A DNA stretch of 9,798 nt from Planctomycetota bacterium (GCA_020860865.1 JAJBTL010000288.1:2588-12385), one strand, 5' to 3'; shown: positions 1-5,235, numbered from the stretch's first letter. Translations and numbers: made by a program. The notes: a model not told the origin generated them from the letters alone.

Positions 1-523
1 TCTTGTCCAGTTCGTTTGGCGGGAAGACGATGAGGTCGGCATTGATCATGCCGATGCGGACGGCGCCAATCGGACCTTCGAACGGCAGGTTCGAGAGGGA
101 AAGGGCGGCGGAGGCGCCGATGATGGAAAGAATGTCCGGGTCGTTCTGCATGTCGGCCGAAAGGACGATGGACTGGATAAGCACTTCGTCGACGAAGCCG
201 TCCGGGAAGAGCGGGCGGATGGGCCGGTCGGCCAGGCGCATCGTCAGGATTTCCTTGGTGGACGGGGCTTTTTCCCGTTTGAAGAAGCCGCCCGGGAACT
301 TGCCGGCGGCGTAGGTCTTTTCCCGGTAATCGACCATCAGCGGGAAGAAGTCCTGGTCGGCGAAGCGCGGCGGCGCCGTGGTGGCGGCGGAGAGGACGAC
401 GGTTTCCCCGTACTGGACGACGGCCGATCCGGCGGCCTGTTTGGCGAGAAGGCCGGTGGAGAGGCGAAGGGTCCTGCCGCCGATCACGCGTTCGACGACC
501 TTTTCCTCAAGTTTCAGTTCCAT
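1..523 (-). CDS. pnp: Polynucleotide phosphorylase, N-terminal part (cut by window edge)
   Basis: This encodes the first 174 residues of polynucleotide phosphorylase, the phosphorolytic 3'-5' exoribonuclease of RNA decay; the gene continues beyond position 1. The visible part is the first RNase PH-like domain. It contains the RNA-contacting FFKR loop (residues 80-83, FFRR in E. coli) inside KFPGGFFKRE, followed by the family block RLADRPIRPLFPDGF (about residues 96-110). The ATG at 523-521 is preceded by AGGAG at 531-535 with 7-nt spacing. The upstream gene is rpsO, the common rpsO-pnp order. The 492-nt gap between them is much longer than usual and carries hairpins, so pnp may be processed or transcribed separately. 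I found no convincing promoter directly upstream. Identification is by sequence recognition and is firm. Confidence 0.97.
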   Translation of the reverse strand, partial: MELKLEEKVVERVIGGRTLRLSTGLLAKQAAGSAVVQYGETVVLSAATTAPPRFADQDFFPLMVDYREKTYAAGKFPGGFFKREKAPSTKEILTMRLADRPIRPLFPDGFVDEVLIQSIVLSADMQNDPDILSIIGASAALSLSNLPFEGPIGAVRIGMINADLIVFPPNELDK

Positions 524-698
524 GGTGGTTCTCCTGTATTTTTTCCTATTTGGTGGTTTCTCATTGTGGTGATTGGCCGATTGGCGGTTGGCACCGGGCG
601 CAACGTGTTCGGTAGATACCATTCGAACGCATCCCGGAGCGGCTGGCCCGGCGGCGAAAGGGAAGAGGACGGCCGGAATTTCAGGCTGGTTACCCTGG

Positions 699-802
699 TA
701 TACCAAAGCCACTTTGACTTTCGATAAACGTCATTCCCAAGCCTGAAGCGCGCATGGAGGTAACAGGTTCAAAAAACCGAATTTCCAGCGCGCTTCAGTA
801 TA
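699..802. repeat. Hairpin repeat, copy 1 (rpsO-pnp gap)
   Basis: This is a 104-nt unit starting TATACCAAAGCC and ending in TATA. A left block of about 44 nt is followed by perfect 11-bp inverted arms, CTGAAGCGCGC (743-753) and GCGCGCTTCAG (788-798), around a 34-nt loop. It aligns without gaps to copy 2 (1410-1513), with about 14 mismatches counted by eye. It lies downstream of rpsO on the transcribed strand, so it would fold in an rpsO-pnp read-through RNA. The ends lack true terminal inverted repeats. Confidence 0.85.
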
Positions 803-832
803 AATCAGGAAGCGGGCCTGTAAAACGCAGAA

Positions 833-856
833 GCCGCACGGCCAAGGCCGGGCGGC
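833..856 (-). terminator. Hairpin downstream of rpsO, possible weak terminator
   Basis: On the minus strand GCCGC, one mismatch, CGGC, the loop CTTG, GCCG, one mismatch and GCGGC form a 9-bp stem. It is followed by a broken T-rich run (TTCTGCGTTTT, 822-832). It lies about 160 nt past the rpsO stop and just before repeat copy 1. The interrupted T run makes it a weak intrinsic terminator. It could equally be an RNA-processing or stabilising hairpin for the rpsO 3' end. Confidence 0.4.
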
Positions 857-891
857 GGATGCGATGCCGTTCGGGTATGCAAGAGGCGGTT

Positions 892-959
892 GAGACGCTG
901 TCCAGGATGGAAAAACTCCTGTGGAAAACCGCTTACGTGCGAAGCGCGACATGCGTCTC
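892..959. other. Nested inverted repeat between rpsO and pnp
   Basis: GAGACGC (892-898) and GCGTCTC (953-959) are exact reverse complements. They enclose a second pair, CAGGA (903-907) and TCCTG (917-921), around a 9-nt loop. The arrangement could fold in an RNA from either strand and lies 57 nt past the rpsO stop on the transcribed strand. No known RNA family was recognised, and a GC-rich sequence can produce such pairs by chance. Apart from this, the hairpin at 833-856 and repeat copy 1, I see nothing functional in the 524-1015 gap. Confidence 0.3.
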
Positions 960-1015
960 TACAACCTGGAGGGCGCCACCGTGAGGCCCGTCAACTCGCG
1001 ACCGTCCGGCGTTCC

Positions 1016-1291
1016 CTATTCCTTGGAGCGGATACCGAGTTTACCGATGATGGCGCGGTACCCTTCCAGATTATTCTCGCGAATATAGCGGAGCAACCGG
1101 TTGCGGCGGTTGACCATCATCAACAGGCCGCGACGGGAATGTTTGTCTTTCTTGTGGGTCTTCAGGTGCTCGGTGAGGGTGACAATGCGCTCGGTGAGGA
1201 GAGCGACCTGGACTTCCGGGCTGCCGGTGTCGCCGTCCTTCGTGGCGAAGGTCTTGATAATTTCGGATTTGCGTTCCTTGCTCATGGTCAT
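1016..1291 (-). CDS. rpsO: 30S ribosomal protein S15
   Basis: This encodes S15, a primary 16S rRNA-binding protein of the small-subunit platform. The 91-residue length fits the family (about 89). Recognisable blocks are DTGSPEVQVALL (residues 21-32), HSRRGLLMMVNRRNRLLRY (51-69) and the terminal GYRAIIGKLGIR. Two start codons are possible. The ATG at 1291-1289 is preferred because GGAAAGG lies 8 nt upstream. The second ATG (1285-1283) gives an 89-residue protein with normal family length but leaves the ribosome binding site too far away. A promoter is visible at 1348-1375, giving a ~50-nt leader. S15 represses its own leader in several bacteria by unrelated RNA folds; the GTTCGAACGAAC stretch in this leader could fold into a small hairpin, but no known S15-binding fold was recognised. 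Confidence 0.98.
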   Translation of the reverse strand: MTMSKERKSEIIKTFATKDGDTGSPEVQVALLTERIVTLTEHLKTHKKDKHSRRGLLMMVNRRNRLLRYIRENNLEGYRAIIGKLGIRSKE

Positions 1292-1347
1292 GGCGAAAAC
1301 CTTTCCAATGGTGGTGCTATTCTTCTATCGGTTCGTTCGAACATCCA

Positions 1348-1375
1348 ATTGTACGCGGCCACTTCGAGCCGACAA
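1348..1375 (-). promoter_or_regulatory. Sigma-70-like promoter for rpsO
   Basis: On the minus strand TTGTCG (1375-1370) and TACAAT (1353-1348) are separated by 16 nt, each one or two bases from consensus. Transcription would start near 1341, about 50 nt before the rpsO ATG. The site begins immediately past the terminator at 1377-1404, which fits an independent rpsO transcription unit. Confidence 0.55.
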
Positions 1376-1376
1376 C

Positions 1377-1404
1377 AAAAAACCGTCGGTTCCGAGACCG
1401 GCGG
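1377..1404 (-). terminator. Intrinsic terminator upstream of rpsO
   Basis: On the minus strand CCGCCGGT (1404-1397), the loop CTCGGA and ACCGACGG (1390-1383) form an 8-position stem with a single C-A mismatch. Six uninterrupted Ts follow directly (1382-1377). This is a standard Rho-independent terminator, placed between the tandem repeats and the rpsO promoter. It would end transcripts started at the 1639-1666 promoter and any read-through from the TPR gene. Confidence 0.7.
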
Positions 1405-1409
1405 GCCCT

Positions 1410-1513
1410 TATACCAAAGCCACTTTAACTTTCGGGAAACGTTTATCCCAAGCCTGAAGCGCGCATGAAGGTTACGGGATCAAATAGCCGATTTTTCAGC
1501 GCGCTTCAGTATA
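1410..1513. repeat. Hairpin repeat, copy 2 (tandem with copy 3)
   Basis: This is a 104-nt unit with the same plan as copy 1: TATACCAAAGCC at the left, then perfect 11-bp arms CTGAAGCGCGC (1454-1464) and GCGCGCTTCAG (1499-1509) with a 34-nt loop, ending in TATA. Its last TATA (1510-1513) overlaps the first bases of copy 3. A second weak stem may form on the minus strand between CCGAAAG and CTTTGG in the left block. The terminator at 1377-1404 follows 6 nt later on the minus strand. Confidence 0.85.
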
Positions 1514-1613
1514 TACCAGACTCCTTTAGGCTTTCGGGAAAACGTCAATCCCAAGCCTGAAGCGCGCGCGAATAACATGGGGCGAAATAACCGAATTGAC
1601 GTGCTTCAGCATA
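1512..1613. repeat. Hairpin repeat, copy 3 (degenerate)
   Basis: This is a 102-nt unit directly joined to copy 2. The TATACC start, the CTTTCGGGAAAACGT block, the CCCAAGCCTGAAGCGCGC core and the AAATAACCGAATT loop are recognisable. The start reads TATACCAGAC instead of TATACCAAAG. The right arm is CGTGCTTCAG (1600-1609), changing one pair: a G-U wobble if plus-strand RNA folds, but an A-C mismatch in minus-strand RNA. It ends CATACC, which may be a relic of a further unit boundary. Confidence 0.75.
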
Positions 1614-1638
1614 CCACGAGAGCAAGGCTGAATACGGA

Positions 1639-1666
1639 ATTATAGGATTTCGCCACCGGCTGTCAA
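1639..1666 (-). promoter_or_regulatory. Consensus sigma-70 promoter facing the tandem repeats
   Basis: On the minus strand both hexamers match consensus exactly: TTGACA (1666-1661) and TATAAT (1644-1639), 16 nt apart. The -35 begins 4 nt past the TGA stop of the TPR gene (1673-1671). Initiation is predicted near 1632. It is the strongest promoter I can see in the window, yet the next coding start downstream (rpsO) is about 340 nt away, beyond a terminator and a second promoter. Confidence 0.75.
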
Positions 1667-1670
1667 GCCT

Positions 1671-2462
1671 TCACTCCGGCTGCAACACGACCGGCGGCAC
1701 AGTGTCCGGCTGGAACGGTTCCGCGTCGGCGGCGGCGGGTTCGTCCGTGGCGGCGGGCCGGCCGAGGATGTCTCTGGTCCATACCCGGGTGGCCTGCATG
1801 TAGTCCCGGAGCGGCGGCCACGAATCGAGGTTCCGCGCCCGCACTTCGTCGGCGTGGGCCGAGGCATCGTTCCCCAATTTCCAATGGGCCAGCGACCGCC
1901 AGTAGTAGGCGGCGCCGAACGAGGGATTCCGGTCCATTATCTGATCGAGATCGTGGACCGCTTCCGCATATTTCTCTTGCTCGAACCGAGCCCGGGCCCG
2001 GCCAAGCATGCCGAACTGCCACATGTCGCCACTGGCGTAACTCATAAAGGCAAGCGCTTCGTCGAATTTCGTCTCGGCGGCGGCGTTCCGGTGGCAATTT
2101 TCCATAAACAGCGATTCGCCCTCGACGAGGAGTTGCGCCACCTTGAGGTTGGCGAAATCGGACGGCATTTTCGATTCGAGAGACGACATCAACGTCGCCG
2201 CGTGACCGGCCCGTTCCAGCGCCTGGGTCGGTCGGAGGGAGCGCATCTCCATATAGGCGGAACGGAGTTCATTGCGGACGAGGATTTCAATCTGCGCCGC
2301 TTCGGCCAGGCGGACGCGCTGAATATGGGCATGCCAGAGCATGATGACCGCCACGACGACGGCGCCGCCGATGATGAGGGGCACAAGGATAATCCCCTTG
2401 CCGAATTCGGCCAGCGGTTCGTCGTGCGGATTGGGCGCTTCCGGTTTGGCTGATGTCGTCAT
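1671..2462 (-). CDS. Membrane-anchored TPR-like protein, function unknown
   Basis: This 263-residue protein has a hydrophilic N-terminus of about 22 residues, one transmembrane segment (about 23-43, IILVPLIIGG to MLWHA) and a long helical domain. The charge around the segment (acidic before, HIQRVR after) does not fix topology; an N-in anchor with the helical domain outside is possible. Residues about 152-213 look like two tetratricopeptide repeats, including KYAEAVHDLDQIMDRNPSFGA and AYYWRSLAHWKLGN; further helices lie at 60-145. The last ~30 residues are proline- and alanine-rich. TPR proteins usually act as protein-protein scaffolds, and nothing here names a partner. The ATG at 2462-2460 follows AGGGG with 9-nt spacing. 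The gene has its own promoter (2577-2605) and no close operon partner. It is not part of the rpsO-pnp unit, because a terminator separates them. Confidence 0.85.
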   Translation of the reverse strand: MTTSAKPEAPNPHDEPLAEFGKGIILVPLIIGGAVVVAVIMLWHAHIQRVRLAEAAQIEILVRNELRSAYMEMRSLRPTQALERAGHAATLMSSLESKMPSDFANLKVAQLLVEGESLFMENCHRNAAAETKFDEALAFMSYASGDMWQFGMLGRARARFEQEKYAEAVHDLDQIMDRNPSFGAAYYWRSLAHWKLGNDASAHADEVRARNLDSWPPLRDYMQATRVWTRDILGRPAATDEPAAADAEPFQPDTVPPVVLQPE

Positions 2463-2539
2463 CGGAAATTTCCCCTGAACGGCTGGGAAGGTGCACGTCC
2501 CCCGTCATGGTGCGGCCGGCCGGCCGGTGCGGGAATGGA

Positions 2540-2560
2540 TCGCCGCGATAACGGCGGCGA
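2540..2560 (-). other. 5'-leader hairpin of the TPR gene
   Basis: TCGCCGC (2540-2546) and GCGGCGA (2554-2560) are perfect 7-bp arms around a 7-nt loop. With initiation predicted near 2570, the hairpin would start about 10 nt into the mRNA and leave roughly 77 nt before the ATG. 5' hairpins of this kind often protect mRNA. A GGCCGGCCGGCC stretch lies farther down the same leader (about 2515-2527). Confidence 0.4.
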
Positions 2561-2576
2561 ATCCACACACCATGTC

Positions 2577-2605
2577 ACTATACCGTAAACACCCGGTGGT
2601 GGCAA
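2577..2605 (-). promoter_or_regulatory. Sigma-70 promoter for the TPR gene
   Basis: On the minus strand TTGCCA (2605-2600) and TATAGT (2582-2577) are separated by 17 nt; the former matches TTGACA at four or more positions and the latter TATAAT at five. It predicts a leader of ~108 nt for the gene starting at 2462. The -35 hexamer overlaps the inverted repeat at 2594-2626. Confidence 0.6.
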
Positions 2606-2626
2606 GCGGAACGCCGGCCACCACCG
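2594..2626. terminator. Perfect 10-bp inverted repeat after the URO-D gene
   Basis: CGGTGGTGGC (2594-2603) and GCCACCACCG (2617-2626) are exact reverse complements around 13 nt. The site lies 69 nt past the URO-D-family stop on the minus strand and could end that transcript. Only a short T stretch follows (GTGTTTACGG), so intrinsic termination would be weak. Because the repeat covers the -35 of the TPR-gene promoter, it could instead be an operator. The sequence alone does not decide between these. Confidence 0.45.
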
Positions 2627-2694
2627 TGAAAGTGAAGACATTGCGGAGGAACGTCAGGCGCGTGTTGGCGGACGACGTCGACAGGGCGCGCCGG

Positions 2695-3969
2695 TTATTT
2701 CCCGGCGCTGTTGAATTCGCGGACCGCGTCCAGGAGCGCCGCCATGTTGGCGGTGGGCGTCCGGGCCTGGACGTTATGGATGGCGTTGAAGACAAAGCCG
2801 CCGCCCGGCGAAAAGATGCGGCAGCGGGACAGGACCTCGTCCCGCACTTCCTCCGGCGTGCCGAACGGGAGCGTCTTCTGGGTGTCGACGCCGCCGCCCC
2901 AGAAGACGATGCGGTCGCCGTAGGTCTTTTTCAGGTGTTCCGGATCCATGCCGGTGGCGGAACACTGGACCGGGTTGATGATGTCGAAACCGGCTTCGAT
3001 AAAGGCGGGAAAAAACGACTCGACCGCGCCGCACGAATGTTTCAGGGTTTTCCACGGCGTATTCGCATGTATCCAGTCGTTGACGCGGCGGTAATACGGT
3101 TTGTACAGATCGAGGAATGTCTCTTTCGAACAGAACGTGCTTATCTGGGTGCCGAAGTCGGTGCCGCAGACAAAGACGACGTCGTAGGCGCCCGGGCCGA
3201 CGGTCTTCAGGATGCGCACAAGATTCTCGACCGCGACCGTGGCCTGGCGGTCGAAAACGGCGTGGATGAATTCGGGACGGGCCGCCACCGACATGTACCA
3301 TTCGGCAATGTCCCTGATGCCTTTCGGCTCCTTCAGGAACATGGCCGGGACGTTGGCGATGTCGCCGAAGGCGGTGCCAGGGAGGCCGGCGATGACGGCG
3401 CGGCCGTGGGAACGGGCTTCGTCCCGGTTTTTCAGGAGGACGGCGAGGTCGTCGTCGGTGAGGGCGTTGAATTCCTCCGTGTTGTCGTCAGGGTTCGGAT
3501 CGTCTTCGTCGAATTCGCCCTGGCGGACAATGGCGTCGAAGAAATAGCCGCTGGCCGGCATGCGGGCGCTTGGCGGTGCGGACCGGTCGCCCTGAGGGTA
3601 GGTGACGGCATCGCCGTTCGGCAGCATGTCGACGGCCATTTTGCCGGGGATGAGGACGTCCTGGCCCCACGGCGTGCGCCATTCCTGCCAGGTGCCATCG
3701 ACCGGGATGCCGAACATGGTGGCGAGGGGATGGCAGATGGCGGTGTCGACGCCCATGGCCTCGGCCAGGTCGTCTTCTATGTAGCCAAGCATCTGGAACG
3801 GTTCGTGGACAAAGATCAGGTGTTCGTCGAGGCCGTAGTGACGCCGCAATTCGGCGACGACGCTGCAATGGATGCCGGAGCAACTGGTCCCGCCGAAATC
3901 TAGCGCCATGCGGGCTGGCTGGCGGTGGTTGATGGAATCAAGGATGACGTCCCGGCTCGAAGTGGCCAT
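2695..3969 (-). CDS. URO-D-family protein (probable corrinoid-type methyltransferase, not HemE)
   Basis: This 424-residue protein has the uroporphyrinogen decarboxylase fold signature but is not heme-pathway HemE: it lacks the PVWxMRQAGR substrate motif and instead starts NHRQPARMALDFGGTS (14-29). The C-terminal half carries KHSCGAVESFFPAF (310-323), NPVQC (332-336), FWGGGVDTQ (356-364) and FNAIHNVQ (394-401). HxC (H311, C313) matches the first two zinc ligands of MtaA/MtbA-type methyltransferases. The third, a cysteine, is not evident near the C-terminus, where this subfamily has IHN. These proteins are generally thought to move methyl groups between corrinoids and other acceptors; the substrate here is unknown, and no corrinoid protein gene adjoins. 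The ATG at 3969-3967 is chosen over an in-frame ATG at 4068 because GGAGG lies just upstream and the 33-residue extension looks untranslated. The gene is transcribed alone and divergently from the gene at 4415. Confidence 0.88.
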   Translation of the reverse strand: MATSSRDVILDSINHRQPARMALDFGGTSCSGIHCSVVAELRRHYGLDEHLIFVHEPFQMLGYIEDDLAEAMGVDTAICHPLATMFGIPVDGTWQEWRTPWGQDVLIPGKMAVDMLPNGDAVTYPQGDRSAPPSARMPASGYFFDAIVRQGEFDEDDPNPDDNTEEFNALTDDDLAVLLKNRDEARSHGRAVIAGLPGTAFGDIANVPAMFLKEPKGIRDIAEWYMSVAARPEFIHAVFDRQATVAVENLVRILKTVGPGAYDVVFVCGTDFGTQISTFCSKETFLDLYKPYYRRVNDWIHANTPWKTLKHSCGAVESFFPAFIEAGFDIINPVQCSATGMDPEHLKKTYGDRIVFWGGGVDTQKTLPFGTPEEVRDEVLSRCRIFSPGGGFVFNAIHNVQARTPTANMAALLDAVREFNSAGK

Positions 3970-4000
3970 GGTATTTCCTCCAGGAAAGAGGGTGGTTGGA

Positions 4001-4032
4001 TGCCTGACCGGCCGAAGCGGCCTGTCATGGCA
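4001..4032 (-). other. Leader hairpin of the URO-D-family gene
   Basis: An interrupted palindrome is built from TGCC/GGCA (4001-4004, 4029-4032), GAC/GTC (4006-4008, 4024-4026) and GGCCG/CGGCC (4010-4014, 4018-4022), with a 3-nt loop. That gives 12 pairs with two small interruptions. If transcription starts near 4030, the hairpin forms the extreme 5' end of the mRNA. It could also be a protein-binding palindrome. Confidence 0.35.
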
Positions 4033-4036
4033 CGGG

Positions 4037-4067
4037 CTTATAGGGAAGTATACAATATCTTTGTCCA
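4037..4067 (-). promoter_or_regulatory. Possible promoter of the URO-D-family gene
   Basis: On the minus strand TGGACA (4067-4062) and TATAAG (4042-4037) each match consensus at five of six positions, but the 19-nt spacing is long. An alternative -10, TATACT (4052-4047), lies inside the same AT-rich patch and has no good -35. The patch is the only AT-rich stretch near the gene start. Confidence 0.35.
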
Positions 4068-4211
4068 AACGGGCGGGAAAAACCCGTTCTCCTAAAGGTT
4101 GGAACGGATTTCATACCGCCTTGTTATCGTCTGTAACGGCGCCGCATTTTCTGCCGGGCAGGTTTTGCCGGGAATGGAAATTCGCCGCGCCCGACGCCGT
4201 GATTTCCTGGT

Positions 4212-4250
4212 AAAAAACCGCCGTCCCGGTCGGTCTCCGCGGCGTCTCCT
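4212..4250 (-). terminator. Orphan intrinsic terminator in the divergent gap
   Basis: On the minus strand CGCCG (4244-4240) and CGGCG (4223-4219) form a stem with a 16-nt loop. AG/TT pairs may extend it past a mismatch, and six uninterrupted Ts (4217-4212) follow after one G. The large loop makes it weaker than the terminator at 1377-1404. No gene on the minus strand lies upstream of it within the gap. It must end an unannotated or antisense RNA, attenuate a long URO-D leader, or be fortuitous. Confidence 0.45.
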
Positions 4251-4265
4251 AGACGGTTGAAACAC

Positions 4266-4308
4266 GGGACGATACACATCCGGGCGCGGATGACGGCACA
4301 CCGGTCCC
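4266..4308. other. Two-level hairpin in the divergent gap
   Basis: CATCCG (4277-4282) and CGGATG (4287-4292) form a perfect 6-bp stem with a GGCG loop. GGGAC (4266-4270) and GTCCC (4304-4308) enclose it. The element lies 16 nt upstream, in the minus direction, of the terminator at 4212-4250, so the two could belong to one RNA. It is not recognised as a known riboswitch. The remainder of the 3970-4414 gap holds the hairpin and promoter candidates listed separately and no convincing gene. Confidence 0.35.
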
Positions 4309-4333
4309 ACAGGCGAATCGCCTTGACGATCGG

Positions 4334-4361
4334 TTGGTGGCATTTGGATTGTAAGTGTAAT
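4334..4361 (+). promoter_or_regulatory. Possible promoter of the gene at 4415
   Basis: TTGGTG (4334-4339) and TGTAAT (4356-4361) are 16 nt apart, with three and five consensus matches. A small hairpin, TGGATT/AATCCA, overlaps the -10. A TTGACG at 4323-4328 is a better -35 but has no -10 at a suitable distance. Initiation near 4368 would give a leader of about 47 nt. Confidence 0.35.
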
Positions 4362-4414
4362 CCATAACGGTGGAACGCGGTTTTTTCTTGGAATGCCACC
4401 TGGGAGGATTAATC

Positions 4415-5203
4415 ATGCTGCCGATTCAGAGCCAGTACAGTTCTTATCTTTCACGCTATTCCGTCGCCGGCAACGGGTCCGGAAATACAACCTCCGCCCT
4501 TGCCGAGAAGTTCGCCAAAGTCGCCAAGCAGGCGACGACGACAGGCACCGACGCGACCGATGCAACCGACGCGACAGCGGCGTCCACATCCGTAACCATT
4601 TCCGCCTCCGCGTCCACCACCGGCGCGGACGCCGCCGGCGCCCAGGAGCAGACGCTGGAGCAGTTCAAGAGCGAATTTTTCGCCTGGCTCGACACGGTTC
4701 CGATTCACCCGTCCCAGGCCAATGCCCACCATTCCTTTTCCATCCATGACAATGTCTTCCAGAAAATGATGGACGACCCTGAATACAACAAGGCGATCCG
4801 CGATGATATCGTTGGCGGGTTGTCTTCGGATTATTCCATCGCCAATCCGGCCTTTTCCTACGCTTCATGGGATGAAAACGGCGAGTATCACGGCGCCGCC
4901 GGCGGTTCGGCCCACCTCGGGAAGTACGAAGCCATGAGCGCCGGCGCGAACTGGAAAAAGGATGGGATATCGATTCGCAAGGAGGCCGAGGCCAAGGAAA
5001 ACGAGAAAAAAGCCGAGGAGAAAAAGGAAAAGCGGAAAGCCGAATTGGAAGAATACCTGAACGAACTGGCTCTGCAACGCCGCCAGATAGCCAGCCAGTC
5101 CCAGGAAAAATTCTCCAACTACATGTCCGGCGCCTACCAGATGCCGACAACCAAACCGATAACGCCGACGCCGATGTCGGTGTTTGAAGAATTCTTCATG
5201 TAG
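4415..5203 (+). CDS. Hypothetical protein with TDA repeats and a C-terminal coiled coil
   Basis: I do not recognise this 262-residue protein. The ATG at 4415 is chosen because GGGAGG (4402-4407) lies 7 nt upstream; an in-frame ATG at 4370 has no such site. No signal peptide or membrane segment is visible, so it is probably cytoplasmic or exported by a non-Sec route. Residues 1-40 contain SQYSSYLSRYSV. Residues 41-76 are low-complexity Thr/Ala/Asp/Ser with three TDA triplets at 45-53. Residues 78-185 look folded and include FFAWLDTVPIHPSQANAHHS (88-107) and KMMDDPEYNKAI (117-128). Residues 188-232 form a highly charged Lys/Glu helix likely to be a coiled coil. The tail is Pro/Thr-rich and ends VFEEFFM. 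Composition resembles proteins handled by flagellar or type III-like export, but no such gene is adjacent, so no function is assigned. Codon use looks native. Confidence 0.8.
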   Translation: MLPIQSQYSSYLSRYSVAGNGSGNTTSALAEKFAKVAKQATTTGTDATDATDATAASTSVTISASASTTGADAAGAQEQTLEQFKSEFFAWLDTVPIHPSQANAHHSFSIHDNVFQKMMDDPEYNKAIRDDIVGGLSSDYSIANPAFSYASWDENGEYHGAAGGSAHLGKYEAMSAGANWKKDGISIRKEAEAKENEKKAEEKKEKRKAELEEYLNELALQRRQIASQSQEKFSNYMSGAYQMPTTKPITPTPMSVFEEFFM

Positions 5204-5235
5204 ACCTGATTCGCTGCCGTCATACCCGCCCTTCA

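Larger units (their letters stand above)
1375..1632 (-). ncRNA. Candidate ~255-nt RNA made of two tandem hairpin repeats
   Basis: A consensus promoter (1639-1666), two hairpin repeats and an intrinsic terminator (1377-1404) lie in that order on the minus strand with no convincing reading frame between them. The predicted transcript starts near 1632 and ends in the T run near 1377, giving about 255 nt that are almost entirely repeat copies 3 and 2. It could be a stand-alone small RNA or the attenuated leader of rpsO, whose own promoter lies just beyond the terminator. The A-C mismatch in the copy 3 stem argues mildly against strict selection on the minus-strand fold. This is inference from signal order; no RNA family was recognised. 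Confidence 0.5.

Noticed and set aside
699..802. Classical MITE with terminal inverted repeats
   Set aside because: The inverted arms are internal on the left side, and the outer ends share only TAC, so the unit does not have MITE architecture.
890..1468. 192-codon open frame on the plus strand
   Set aside because: It lies across antisense rpsO and part of repeat copy 2, has no ribosome binding site and no recognisable motif.
699..1613. CRISPR array
   Set aside because: Only three units of ~104 nt exist; they are similar over their full length with no unique spacers, and no cas genes are present.
2491..3903. 470-codon open frame on the plus strand
   Set aside because: It is antisense to the URO-D-family gene, which has recognisable motifs and a strong ribosome binding site. 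The plus frame is rich in Asp/Arg/Val/Gly, typical of a complement reading of GC-rich coding DNA.
4338..4352. Sigma-54-like TGGCA-N-TTGTA element before the gene at 4415
   Set aside because: GG and GT are 10 nt apart as required, but the near-invariant GC of the -12 element is GT here, and no activator gene or site is seen.
4124..4399. 91-codon open frame on the minus strand in the divergent gap
   Set aside because: It starts with GTG without a ribosome binding site, has no recognisable motif and covers hairpins, so I treat the gap as non-coding.
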